64,000 nt of DNA from Certhia americana (GCA_018697195.1 CM031860.1:60184861-60248860); one strand, 5' to 3'. Shown: positions 1 to 11,179, counted from the first letter of the stretch. Notes: generated by a model from the sequence alone, not told the origin. Translations and numbers: made by a program.

Positions 1-404
1 CCATTCATAATCAGTTTAGTGGATCCATTATTCTACCAGTACATGCAAATTTGGTCAAAATGAAACACTTCAGAAAATGTATTGATTTTGTCAGCACTTT
101 AGTTTAAGAAAATAAAAAGGGGAAAGAATTTCCGTCCTGTTGAAACATGCTGTTTTTAAAATACTGCTATTTTGGGCTTGGTTTTGTTTCAGAAAAACTT
201 TTCTTTGGCATTTTAGCATTGTGTTGTTGGGATTTTTTTAACAAAGTTAAAGTAAAAATCGGAAAAGAAATGGCTTTGTTGAATTCTAAAACCTGCAGGT
301 TTAATTTTAAAAGAAAATAAAGCATATATCTAGTTCAGCAGCAATCAGAACTTGTTCCAGCAGAGATCTACACTAAGCCAAAAAAGCTTAAGTAACATGC
401 TTAC

Positions 405-442
405 CATCTCCCATCATCTAGCTCTGTCTGGGGAAAGTGGGA
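405..442 (-). other. Exon-like stretch between splice signals (minus strand)
   Basis: On the minus strand a CCCCTGCAG acceptor precedes 38 bases ending in GATG, followed by a strong donor (GTAAGC). One frame is open throughout and reads SHFPQTELDDGR. A second acceptor, TTTCCCCAG, lies inside it and would leave a 23-base micro-exon. I recognise no protein. The signals are seen in the sequence, but pairs like this arise by chance in tens of kilobases, so this is only a candidate. Confidence 0.15.
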
Positions 443-1244
443 CTGCAGGGGATTCAAATAACAAATTAACATGGAATCATTACGAGTAATTTAACTTTTG
501 AAATGAGATCTTTCTGCACGAACAATAGATCCATCTTGAGCCCCCTTCTTTCCCACAACCATCAGACATGCTTGTTTTTATGAGGCCTGGGATAAAACTC
601 AGTTTGACTTCTTGATAACATCTTCTTTGTATCAAAGCAAGTGAATGCAGCATAGAATCTGAAAAATTGCTATGTACATACAAAATCCAAACTGACTTTT
701 ATGTCACATTTTTGCTTTCTCTCTGAATTTCTCTTCACTTCCCCTTCTATATCAAGTTTTGAAGACTTTCAGTGTAAAAGGTTTTATCTAGAAAACACTT
801 ATTGAAAAAGACATGAGTTTTTTTAAATGAAAATCTGATTATATTGACAACATTTGATGATTTCTGACTGATCATCCCTAAGTAATCAGTTGTAAGTAAA
901 GCATTTGATCATTTTTTCAGACTCCACTGGGGAAAGCAGGCAGCCATACCAGCAATAATGGAAAGCACATATCTAGTTTTTCTTATGCAAACACAGTAAA
1001 ATCAGTCATTAATTATAGTGTTAGGGCAAGACCGTTTCATTATTCCTAGTTACATGGCAGAGTGTGGGAAGGTACAGGACAGAAAAAATGAGTATGTGGG
1101 AAGAGTTTGCTGTCCTTACAGTTCAAAAATGCCATAATTAGGAAAGTCCAGCAAGAACAAGGTGGTTGTGTGTCATTCCATTAATGAGCAGTTAAAATGT
1201 AGTCACATGGATGTAAGTGAATATGATTAGGAGTGAAAACTTAC

Positions 1245-1372
1245 CATGCCTCAGAAGGACTTTAGTTTCAATTCATAAAAGGAACTGGTTGTTTAATTAT
1301 GAACACACAGAGGATCAGAGTTACAATCAGATTCACTATGCGTTTTAATTCATGAATCAAGCTTTTGTGTGA
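1245..1372 (-). other. Possible non-coding exon (minus strand)
   Basis: Read on the minus strand, a 16-T tract ending in CAG forms an ideal-looking acceptor, and 128 bases later CATG is followed by GTAAGTTTT, a near-consensus donor. No frame is open through the whole stretch; the best runs 34 codons before a stop. If it is an exon it is more likely from a long non-coding RNA or an untranslated region. The T tract could equally be a decayed poly-A tail that resembles an acceptor. Confidence 0.18.
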
Positions 1373-1375
1373 CTG

Positions 1376-1391
1376 AAAAAAAAAAAAAAAA
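1376..1391. repeat. A16 homopolymer
   Basis: An uninterrupted run of 16 A on the plus strand. I see no LINE or SINE body next to it. On the minus strand it serves as the polypyrimidine part of the splice-acceptor-like site noted nearby. Confidence 0.9.
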
Positions 1392-2049
1392 GGCAGAAGT
1401 TGTGATTTAATTAGTGGCATGACAGTTGGACAACCCGATCTCATTAGGGCTAATCATTTTCCAGGAAGCACTGGGTGCTGTCTCACACAGCATCTCCCAG
1501 AAATGATCACTATTCTGCAGGACTGAGCTCAGTGTTTAATGCCACTGTTGCAGGAAGCTGTCATTAGCTGTGTTAGGGAGGACAAAACGGGGACAGAAGG
1601 CTGCTATTCTCGAAGTGAGTGTGACAATACAGGCTCGCACAGCTTCCTCTCGCACATTAATCTCACCATTTGCCATCTCCTCCAGTAAAGGCTTGAAGAA
1701 CAAACTGGATTTTATTAAGAAGGGAAATAACAGAGGATAACCCCAAACAAACAAGGAAGTTGGGCAGGAAGGAGTCAGATTTGGAGAAGGTGGTGCACAG
1801 ATGTTTTCAGGAGTTAATACATCCACGTGAGAGCAGACATCAAAGGAATCATTCAGGGCAACAGAGGGTGCCATTGTGCCACTGTGCTACTGGTGTAAGC
1901 CTTGGTGGGGATGGTTTCCCTCCCAGATCTAGCAGATAAAAACCAATCATATATACACTTATCTATATGTATGACATTAATATAATATATTTATTTATAA
2001 ATATTAATTTTTTTCATGGCAATACAGGCAGGAAGGCATCACACATTCT

Positions 2050-2073
2050 CATATAAATATATGTATATATGTA

Positions 2074-2113
<40 letters not shown>
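2050..2113. repeat. (TA)n / TATG microsatellite
   Basis: Alternating TA dinucleotides, with several TATATG interruptions in the left third and a pure TA run of about 34 bases in the right half. Likely polymorphic and prone to read or assembly error. Confidence 0.95.
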
Positions 2114-2117
<4 letters not shown>

Positions 2118-2665
2118 AATAAATATATTTTGAGGGAATGAATAAATATAAAAAAAGCTCAAGTCCTAGATAGGTGATGATAAATGTCTTCAGATCCCAT
2201 TATTTCCTAGCTTCATCTGCAATCCACCCTCTAATTTCTTCATCTGGCAACATACAGGCTCCCAGCTGAGCCCTGTTCCCTTCTCCTCTAGCAAGTGCTT
2301 TGTCATTGGAATATTTCCCCACAAATCTACTCTGGCTCGTGGTCTAACAGATCAAAGTACTCAGTCACTGACAGCATTTGTTTATGGTAAAAAATGCCAT
2401 AGCTTCATATCCAGATTTAGCCCTTGTCTCTCAGTGCTGTCAAAATGGGACATTTTTAGATATCAATGCTCATTCCTGGTTCTCAAGTTATCAGAATTTA
2501 CAGTTGTAATGTTCTTATGAACAGTGTAGGCTATTTTTGGTCAGAATGAAGGCATGTGATAGACCAAAGCAATTAAGACCCCTTACTTTATTAACAGGAT
2601 GGTAAAAAATAGTCCTAATTAAATATTTTTCAGCTCTCCTAAACATTCCTAAAATAGCCCTTTCT

Positions 2666-3052
2666 GCGAGGGAAGGGGCATAAGCAGAGGGTGTGACGGA
2701 GCAGCGCGGGTCTCATGGCACTCCTCTAGCTGCCTGCATAATTCATAGCACTTGTTCTATGCCCAGCCCTACATTTATCTGATAAAACCCTCTCCCCCCC
2801 TGCCGTGTGCTCCTCACCCACATCCCAGACAGGCACTTTCACACTCCATGCGGGATTTGCTTCATGCGGCAGGAGACACTGAGGAGTAAAATCACCAATG
2901 CCCTTTAAATCGCTGCAAAGCGGGTCAAGGTCTTAAAAGCTTAAGAGGAGAAGCTGAGCCGTGCAAATGTTGGTGTAAAAGCTCCATTGTACAAACAAGA
3001 GCCGCGTTCCAAGGATGCTGTCACCTTGGATTTCACTAAAAACAGCACCCGC
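2666..3052. promoter_or_regulatory. CpG-dense patch, possible regulatory element
   Basis: I count 13 CpG dinucleotides in about 390 bases, whereas most of the window is strongly CpG-poor. The patch is neither long nor GC-rich enough to be a classical CpG island. It contains TCAAGGTC at 2925-2932, which matches the extended half-site bound by ERR/SF-1 type nuclear receptors. CpG retention and unique sequence suggest a constrained enhancer-like element. That is inference from composition only. Confidence 0.3.
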
Positions 3053-4012
3053 TGCTCCTTTACAACTGCTGAACTATTTAGACTGAATCCTCAGGACAGG
3101 CAACCTTTATTTTGAACCTGGTGATCCCTCAGGCTCACAGTCCTTTCTCCCACCAGGGCACAGACTTAGGTACAAGCTGAGTTGTTACAGTGCAGATCTG
3201 AACATGAGTTTTGGGTTCTCTCTGTTTTTGAAAGACAGTAAAGACCCAGCAAATGACGCTTGTTGTTTGTGGAATAGATATATCTTCAATATAGTTTTTT
3301 GAGCTTTCAGAGGGAACAGCAATAAGATCTGCTAACCTCCTAAGTAGTTTAGGACCACTAAAGTTTTGACCCTGGAAGACTTTTTTTTATAGAAGTGCAT
3401 GTTTTAGGAACAAAACCATGTGCCATGCAAGTTATTCCTGCTCTAAACAGGGTATCTCATCCCAGTGCCATCAATTACAACGGACTGAAAACTATGCACA
3501 GTGTTTCAGTGAAAATCAACATGAAAAACCTTATGTCAGAAAAATAACATAGCTCTTTTTGTATAGACTCATTTGGAATTACTTCTTTCACTTGAGTTTT
3601 GCTTTGAAGGTGAAGAGGATCAGGCATGTAGTAAAAATGTCTTATGGAAAGAGAAGTAGAATTTTTCAGTGTGAAAAGGTCCAAAATATATGCAAGAAAG
3701 GCCCCAAACTGTGAATGGTTTGGAGGTAGAGGAGAACATTTCTGGTCCTGTGGTGAATGTCTTAAAGAGGACTGAAAATCTTTCAAACTTTAAAAATACA
3801 GGGTTTTTTGAACACAAATTAGAGTGATTCATGTCTAAGCAGCAAAATACTCAATGTGACTAGGGAAGCCAGAAAAGAAAGAGGAAGGTTTCTTTTCCCA
3901 CCGTATGCCAAACACCAGTATGTGGAAGATGAACTGTAAACCCAAACCCTAAGCTCCTGTGGAACAGTCTCTGATGGCCAGGACAAAAGAGAAAGCAGCA
4001 TTTAGCTGCAAT
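3053..4012. other. Unassigned non-coding DNA
   Basis: Unique sequence with no transposon signature. Overlapping reading frames on the minus strand at 3475-4132 reach only about 120 codons. Their predicted peptides have no recognisable domain and partly overlap the CR1 copy that follows. Confidence 0.6.
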
Positions 4013-4147
4013 GTCCTTCAGGAAGTGTTCAAAGCCAGTTTGAATGGGGCTTTGAGCAAACTGATCTGATATAAAGTGTGACTGGGGATGTGGATCTAGA
4101 TGGTCTTTAAGGTCCTTTCCAACAAAAAACATTCTGCTATCCTATGA
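4013..4147 (+). mobile_element. CR1 LINE 3' end (5'-truncated)
   Basis: The stretch follows the CR1 3' region in order: the GAAGTGTTCAAAGCCAG block, the ATGGGGCTTTGAGCAA block, then GGTCTTTAAGGTCCTTTCC and a decayed terminal motif (ATCCTATGA). Only the last 135 bases or so remain. This fits target-primed insertion with 5' truncation, as is usual for CR1. Several substitutions and a deletion in the middle suggest an old copy. It encodes nothing. Confidence 0.85.
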
Positions 4148-7100
4148 AGTTGGTTGTGGAGAATGTTCACCCACATTGTTTCTTTGCCAGCAAGCAGTGG
4201 TGTGTTGGGCCAATCAACAAACTGACCACTTCCACAACACCACTGGGCTGCCAACATAACCCACAGAGTGAAGGAATAACCATGTTTTTTTTTCTGCTGA
4301 TCATCTTGAATAAAACTTGTGTTGGTGCAGGGGAGGCATGAACCTCCACCTACTGTAAATTCATAGGAACTGTCATAATCAGCCAGATTATTTTTGGAAC
4401 AAAGGAAACTCCCCCTTTGAGACCTTTGTAAGTTACTCGTGTCTAATGTTGCCACCCTCGCCCTTCCTGTCCCCTCCTCTCCTACCTTTGATGGTGAACC
4501 AGGTATTGTTTGGACTACTTATACACTCAGGTCTGTTAATTCCCCATTGAAATCAGCCACAACAGGTCAGCTCTTTTACCTGACCACATTGTGTGCATGA
4601 GGACTGATAATCTTGCTCATTTCCCATAAGTTCCATGGAATTTATGTTCACAAGTGCTCTCTGAAAACAATGCAGTAGCAAAGAGTGGTCCCTCTGAGTC
4701 AGCAGCAGGGATAGTCAGTACAAGAGAGAAAAGTGGCATCTTCTTGGACATGTACCCTTGAAAGAGACCTCAACACCTCTAAGGTTTCCCCTTACACCTA
4801 AACATTACTTGAGGCCTGATGTGCCTAGATTTATTCTTTATGAGTGTTTAAATTCTGTATTGCTATTACTTTTCATCTTCATTCCTGTCTCAGTGCTAAG
4901 TCAAAATTGGAGTTTCTATATTGTGGAAAATTCTGGCATTTCAGATTCTGTTTCCATTCTCAATTAGAGTTAAACAAATCTGTTTAGAAATTCCAGCTTG
5001 GATAAAATCCCCTCACCCCTGTTGCCCATCACCTGAGCCAACCACATTTGAGTACAGCTGAAATATTTCTGCTGAACTGTTTTCATTTCCTCTTTCTATA
5101 ACAGATAAAAAGGTTTAAAAAGTTTCTATTATCTTCCTAAACAAGTTAAATTTGTCAGAAGAATTTTTGTTTTGACAGAACAGTATTATTCTAACAAAAG
5201 TTACTAGTTATAACAGTTATAAGCTATATAAATATAAGTCATAATCTAAGTCTAGTCTTTTCCTTCCTTCTGCCAAGTTCATGAGAACACAGACACAGAG
5301 GAGAGCCACACTCTTCTTTCTAAAGATCTTTTTGCCTCAGCAAAATATTTTGCCACAAAAATCTTTTGCTGTGAATGAGGCCATTCATTGATATGATCTT
5401 AACTCGCTGTCCCAGCAAAAATAGAGTCCATAGAGAGCTGTTACCAATCAAAGGGGGTTGTATGGTTTGAGAAACAACTGGATGTGGCCAAGATGCTCAG
5501 ACTTTCTTACCTAGACAATTACACCTTAACTTGAAACTCTAGCACTTAACACTGCACTTAGTCTGCCATGCTACATCCATCCTATGATCTGGAATACCAC
5601 AAAAACTCAGACAAAGTGGTGTGTTGCCTCTTCTGTAAGAAATGCTGTGCAATCACTTCCCAGAAAGGGCTGCTGTCATTCTGTGCAAAAGCACAGCCAG
5701 GGTTGTTTTCTTAATTCCAGAGGCACTCTTGCCCCCTGCCCTCCCATTACTGGAGGAGAAGAGTGGTCAGGAAAAACAGATGCTATGGCATAAAACAATT
5801 GCACAGAACTGCACTTATGATTTTCAAATGAGATAACAGTAAATGACATGAACAACATACTAAAATTGCAAAACTGCTGTTACCACTAATTTTTGAGTTG
5901 GTATACTTCACCCCTGAATATAAATCTGAAATATACCCAAAACCTGATGCTACTTCCTACTAGCACAATGATTTGGCCTTTTTGCTCCTAGAGTTGAGAG
6001 AGAAGTCTTTATCCTAACTTAAAGGGAGGAGAAGATCCAGATAATTTTTCTGAAGAAAAAGGTATTTAGGAAATCCACTACCAGCCATAATAATGAACTT
6101 TTCCCAGGACATTCAGGTTAAATATTAAACAGCTGCCATCACTATTGAATAGATAAGGAAAAGTGTACTTGACCTTGATGCATCCATGTATGTGCTTTTC
6201 CCAATGATAATCCTGGAGTTTATAGGGTGCTGAAGTGCAACCTCTGTGCTGTGCTATGAGTTCCCCTGGGAAATGGGCCCTGGTGGTGAGCCTTGCAGGA
6301 CAGCCCCTATCACACACCCTTAGCCAAAGGATCAAACATGGTGTGACCAGAGCATGGGGTCACTGAAACCCCTTCATGGGTCTGACAGTCCTTTAGATAA
6401 TTATCTGTTAGATCTTGAAACTGTCAAATCCTCTGGGGCTGACATGTAACAGGAAGGTGGTACCCTTCCCATCCCATCTTTCAGCAGGGGATCCATGTAC
6501 TTTCTCTGGAAGATTATCCACGTGCCGCTGTCTGTCCCTGCATTAATCACATGCCATTATCTAGCTGCCATTGGCTGGAGTCCTGTCTCCAGGGTCTTTT
6601 GGTGGGAAAGGCCCCAAATGACCTAGGTCAGGATCCAGTCTTAGGGTAAGAAAGAAGTTTCTCTCAGTTCCTCTTGTTTCAGGCATAGTCCCTCATTTGA
6701 CACACATATATATTTTAATAGTAATTATCATCCCCTGATGCCAAAGTTTGCTCTATAAATTTCTCTAAACCAGATTTTTAGCACCCTTTCTCTTCAGCCC
6801 TCTCTCTATATGTATGTTTGCATATACACACACACAGAGTTACATTTAGCACGAGACCACACACTGCCTAAACAAGGCTGCATTGTGTTTTTGCCACATA
6901 ATATAGTAAAAGTTAATCTCATCCTTCAAAACTCAACACTTCATCCAACTTTCTGTCCTATACAATTGCTACGTGACCTCCTGAGCTGTGGCATCAGCCA
7001 CAGTGCCACACCACAGGGCTTCCAGGTACAGCTTCCAGACCTGGGGCAGGGGGAATCACTGCTTGGTCTGTGGCATCTGTCAGCATATTGCCACAAGCTT

Positions 7101-7383
7101 TCATTCCATATTTATGAAAAGGTGCTGAGGCACAGCAGGCATTGTGCATGATCTTCAGCATAAAAAAGGATCATGCCCTTATCAGTTTTCTGCAGTAATT
7201 TGCTAAATGTCATTAGTGTTACCCAGGTCTCATTCTGAAGAGCCCTGGCACGCCGTGGTGCTGCTGAAATGTGGTGTTGTCCTCAAACTCGTGTGAGGGT
7301 TTGCTCTGTCATGAGATCTCCCAAATGCTGCATGTTTGATAGGCCAGTTAGCTGCCTGAAAAAATATTTTCACTTTCTTTTAG

Positions 7384-7423
7384 TCAACGCCAGAGCCAAA
7401 CATTCAACTGAAAATAGCTTGGG
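7384..7423 (+). other. Exon-like 40-base stretch (plus strand)
   Basis: A pyrimidine-rich acceptor (CACTTTCTTTTAG) precedes 40 bases ending in GGG, followed by GTAAGTATT, an almost perfect donor. Two of three frames are open. One reads STPEPNIQLKIAWG and the other NARAKHSTENSLG. The length is micro-exon-like. I cannot link it to a protein family or a neighbouring exon. Both signals are above average, but a chance pairing is possible. Confidence 0.2.
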
Positions 7424-7737
7424 GTAAGTATTGTTGGTTTAAAATTAATTTTGTAATAGATTCTGTTTGTGGAATCATTGATTAGTGTTCCTGTGCTGGC
7501 TTTTAAAATACAGCTTTGAATATTGCAGAGAAATTACATTTTTACCATGAGAAGTATTATATTTTAGTTGCGTCTATTTTTGGAAGGCTAGCCTAAACTG
7601 TTCATGGAAAAGTAAAGAAAACATTTTAGCTCAAAACCAGAGATACATACCTCTAATAAGGATTTGATTTCTTTACCTTAATGGTCCCATTTCAGTTATT
7701 AACTACATTTTCTGAGGCCTAAAGACATTATAAATTT

Positions 7738-7756
7738 AAAAAAAAAAAAAAAAAAA
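7738..7756. repeat. A19 homopolymer
   Basis: Nineteen consecutive A on the plus strand. The flanking DNA shows no retroposon body that would explain it as a poly-A tail. Confidence 0.9.
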
Positions 7757-8705
7757 GGTAAAAAAAGTATAAACTTCACCAGCCACAGATTTAAGGAGAA
7801 TGTTTAAAACCTCAGTAAGAGTTTTAAAAATAAATAACAAAAAGGTAAGATCCTAGTTTGGACAGTGAGTTATTTTTGACATTCATTGATACAAGAACTC
7901 AACATGGATATTTTTCGAGTATGGTTCTCATTAACATTTGGATAGAGTACATTTCCTTTTCTTGATTTAGTCATGAAAAAATTCCACTTACAGATAGTCC
8001 ATACAATAGTGCAACCTCTTTCACACATTACTACATCATAATCCATTTGGCTGCACTTGCTTCAAATGGGTCCTCTCTACCCATATGGCCTGGCTGTAGT
8101 ATTTCTTGCTCCCATCTGTTTTAAGTTATCTTCTTTGGGCTGTGTTTTACAGAGAGATGCTCTTCAGTCACATGTAGAAAGGCTGTTTCTGAGGCAAAAT
8201 GTGAACAACAGGGGACTTTTATGCTCTCACATCTGTGGGAGTTCATTGGAGTCGACTGAGCCTACTGCTGTAGATTTTGGCTCTGCAGAGTCTGTTAAAG
8301 CCCATTTTGTCTGCGTGGTCTAAGTTTTCATTACAAAACCCTAGAGGCCTGGTTTGGAAATCCTTGATTCATGTGAATATTCCTGCTGAAGAGCAGTCCT
8401 GCAAAAAGATGTCTTTTATTTTCCTTTTCCCATTCACTCCTTTCCCTCCTCACCTCTCCTGCTGGGTCAGTGAGTACTGTCCACATCCTACACCTGGAGT
8501 GGCAGAAGAACAGTCTTTGCCCCAAGGCTTTTTCATCCTCAGCGGACAAGTTAAGTCAAAATCTACAAGAGATTTCTACTGTTTTCCCCACCTTTGATGA
8601 GTCTCAGGTTGGGCTGGGAAGCCAGGAGGAGCAAACCCAGCTCACAAGACCTTCCCCTACCCTCCAGCCTCACTGCATGTTCGTGGAGTGGTGGGACCAT
8701 GGAAG

Positions 8706-8936
8706 TCACTGCCTTGTTAGGAAGTCCACAATCTTCTCCTTTCTTGTTCTCTTCTGAAACTCGATGTTCCTGACATAGTGATGCCACTTGACATTACTGA
8801 TCCCTCCTAAACACCTGCTATCAAATGCATCAAATCTTTTCTTGTCAGCTTGCGTAATGCCCCAGGTCTTTGCAGCATCGAGCAAAACTGATACCACACA
8901 GCTGTTGTAGAGTCTTATTTTTTGTTTTGCAGACAT
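8706..8936 (-). pseudogene. Decayed RTE-like LINE reverse-transcriptase fragment
   Basis: The minus strand encodes 76 residues that match the segment following the reverse-transcriptase core in RTE/BovB-type and related non-LTR retrotransposon polyproteins. The pattern is KIRLYNSCVVSVLL, then a TW (usually YGAETW, here DAAKTW), then a DAF..RCL..I block, a W, and an N.E...RT block. The tyrosine, glycine and glutamate of the usual YGAETW are changed, and a stop lies about five codons upstream of the first Met, so this is a dead remnant. It is not CR1, whose C-terminus reads differently. RTE elements are rare in birds (AviRTE is known from some lineages, shared with filarial nematodes), so assignment to AviRTE is only a hypothesis. 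I could not trace homologous sequence beyond about 8730-8940. Confidence 0.6.
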
Positions 8937-10034
8937 GTCACTGTGTCACTGCCCCATGCTTTTGCCCTTGAATTTATTTGCATTGATATTCACCTTATAC
9001 TGGTCAGGCTTGAAAGGACACTGGATGAAATCCAGGCTGAGTGGTCCAGAGTACTGGAAATGGGAATAAAACATGAACCCTGCCATGATTGCGAATGACC
9101 TCAGAAAGGAAGGAGAAAGACACAATTTCCTTTCCTCAATAGACCCAAAGCCATTATTTAATCAAAAGCTTTGCTGTTTATTTCTAGTGAAATCTTCAAT
9201 TTTTAGGATTTTTCTTTTAAGGTGATCATTTGCCTTTGGGCTCACCAAAGATGAGCCAGAGGATTTTCAGTTCTTGTTAATAGCTGGTCATATATTTATG
9301 AATACCTTTAGGAAAGGGGGACAAAATGCAGCAGATCTTAAATAATGTATTAAGAATGATGGATGAGTTATCTTTATCAGAAGTGAAAATTTGTGATGTT
9401 ACTGAATTTACTGATGATGTTCTGCAACAAAATTTAGAAAGAAAATAAGACAGAGAAAAAAGAATTAGATTAAGAACTCTGTGCATAATTATTTTCATTT
9501 CTCCAGAAGTATTCACAAATTTATCGCAATTTTAAAAATACTTTCTGACTTTTTTTAAAGTTACTTAAAGAATGTAAGAGAAACAGACATAGCTCAATCC
9601 TCTTGATTTTTAAATTAAGCTTTCCTGATTTATTTTGCCTTTTGTTAAATCTTTCTTTGTCTGAGTAAGTGTGAAAAAACAGAAAGGGGTGTGTGTGCAT
9701 ATTCTTCCATAATAGTAAAATAATTCATAGCAAATATAAAAAAAAAAAAAAAATCTGAAAAAGGCTGTATCTGTGTAGAGTGTATTTTTCTTATATGCAA
9801 ATTCAGGAAACCTCCATATGGCATACAACCAGACTATGCCACATAGGTCCCCACATAGGGGACCACATATATTCAGTAAAGATGACATTATGTCACAAAA
9901 TAAAGAAAAGTTACTTCCTAAAATTATAGAGTTTTATGGAAAAAAAAAATTAATGCTGTGTGACCTGGACACAGAAGCTTGTAGTAAGAACATGCCACTA
10001 AAAGAAATTAACTTACTCCTCAAAATTGAAGAGG
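8937..10034. other. AT-rich non-coding DNA
   Basis: AT-rich unique sequence with an A16 tract at 9738-9753. Reading frames here arise from AT-rich composition and homopolymers. No host gene or clear transposon is recognised. Part of it could be further decayed LINE sequence upstream of the reverse-transcriptase remnant, but I see no similarity to support that. Confidence 0.5.
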
Positions 10035-10079
<45 letters not shown>

Positions 10080-10080
10080 T
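10035..10080. repeat. (ATA)n trinucleotide microsatellite
   Basis: About fifteen perfect copies of ATA/AAT. Read on one strand it gives a run of Asn codons and on the other a run of Leu codons, which explains the poly-N and poly-L reading frames across it. These are not proteins. Confidence 0.95.
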
Positions 10081-10104
10081 GAAAACATACATTAAAATAA
10101 TATT

Positions 10105-10163
10105 AAAAATATAGTTATTTGTAGAAAAAACATTTGTAAAAATATAGTTAAATGTAGAAAAAT
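10105..10163. repeat. 33-bp direct duplication in AT-rich DNA
   Basis: A block beginning AAAAATATAGTT at 10105 recurs at 10138 with few differences, including the shared TGTAGAAAAA core. This is a two-copy tandem duplication in low-complexity DNA, probably from replication slippage. Confidence 0.7.
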
Positions 10164-10450
10164 ATTGAAAAATAATAAGCAATTTAAAAACAATTATGTG
10201 GTTAGATTTTATATATATATTTATATAACATGTTACTGTAAAAATATATATATAATAATACTCTTCTTCTGATATAATAATTATTCCTTTAATATTATAA
10301 ATTAACATAATAAATATAATAATAGATCAATAATATACTCAAAAAATATTGGAACAAGTAAAAAAAAAATCTTCTGGGAGTAGTTCAATATTGTTAATTT
10401 TAAATTATAATATTTTTACATAATATAATACTGCATACACTACATATAAT
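10164..10450. repeat. Extremely AT-rich low-complexity tract
   Basis: Nearly all A and T, with several short TATATA runs and repeated AATAAT/TAATATT words. No coding capacity. Such DNA melts easily and can mimic scaffold-attachment regions, but no function can be assigned from sequence alone. Confidence 0.75.
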
Positions 10451-11152
10451 ATTGTTAGCTATTAAATGCAGGAACAAATTCTACATTTGGCACTGCCACA
10501 TTTCTGGTGATTATCATAAGGCTGTTTAAAACTTGGGTGTAATTTAATTTTTTTTTCTGCTTATGAGAAGTCATGTGAACATAAAACTATCCTGTATCAG
10601 ATTATAATTTTGTAATTTTCAGCTAACTCTTACTAATTTGACCAGGTTCAACTTTTATGAGCATCCTGAAATATTTTTGTCTTCCACAGGAATCACCTTA
10701 GCATGAAAATAAGGTACAAAATAATTAATATATTCAACAGTTCAACATGTGAGCCTTTACTGTGACCCATTTTCACTTTGCTTTGTTCCAAAGTCTGTCT
10801 TTATATTTTACATATCTGAAAATATATAAATAGAATTAAATATAAAAAAGCACATTTGAGAAACTATTCCTTAATTGCTAGGTAGTTAAATGAATTTAAC
10901 TACCTAAGTTATAAATTATTCCAGTCTGATCTACAAAACTTCCGTAGAGCAAAGATTTCCATTCACAGGGGCAGATATTGTAACTTTTATGGTTGTTTCT
11001 AGATTTCAGTCCCAATGAAGACAAGAAATAAATTCATCATCACTGTAGGAATAAAATCTGACCATAAACAAATATCAGTTCTTGTTTTGGTTTTTTTTTA
11101 AACTCTCTTATCTAAAGATTCAAAAGATTTACTTCTTAAAGTTAATAACTTA
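10451..11152. other. AT-rich non-coding DNA
   Basis: Unique AT-rich DNA without gene or repeat signature, except for the hairpin listed separately. A pyrimidine-rich CTTCCACAG acceptor-like site ends near 10689, but no good donor or open stretch follows. Confidence 0.55.
10879..10906. repeat. Perfect 13-bp inverted repeat, 2-base loop
   Basis: TAGGTAGTTAAAT at 10879-10891 is followed by GA and then its exact reverse complement at 10894-10906. The DNA could extrude a cruciform, and a transcript would form a tight hairpin. It is too short for a microRNA precursor and lies in no recognised transposon. Confidence 0.9.
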
Positions 11153-11179
11153 AAAAAAGAAAGAAAAAAAAAAAAAAAG
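11153..11179. repeat. A-rich tract
   Basis: A-rich tract with scattered G interruptions, containing a run of more than ten A near its right end. No adjacent retroposon body is recognised. Confidence 0.85.

Larger units (their letters stand above)
1..2049. other. Unique AT-rich non-coding DNA
   Basis: I see no recognisable gene or transposon here. The DNA is AT-rich and low in CpG. An octamer ATGCAAAT (a POU-factor type motif) lies at 43-50, but single short motifs like this are expected by chance. Two stretches on the minus strand have exon-like splice signals and are listed separately. The 112-codon reading frame on the minus strand at 1536-1874 resembles no family I know and has no supporting codon or splice context. 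Confidence 0.6.
4148..8705. other. Unassigned non-coding DNA with small repeats
   Basis: Apart from the A tract and the exon-like stretch listed separately, I see no gene or transposon. A short imperfect TATG/CA microsatellite lies at 6805-6838. Reading frames reach about 113 codons with no recognisable product. DNA around 7190-7430 has balanced composition and no repeat signature, so it may hold conserved non-coding sequence. Confidence 0.55.

Noticed and set aside
921..1046. 42-codon frame after a TTTTTTCAG acceptor
   Set aside because: Open frame of this length is common in random sequence, and no family resemblance is seen.
1536..1874. 112-codon minus-strand frame
   Set aside because: No family resemblance and no supporting splice sites or codon pattern.
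9818..10114. Frame with a run of Asn residues
   Set aside because: The Asn run is the (ATA)n microsatellite. The rest is AT-rich low-complexity DNA.
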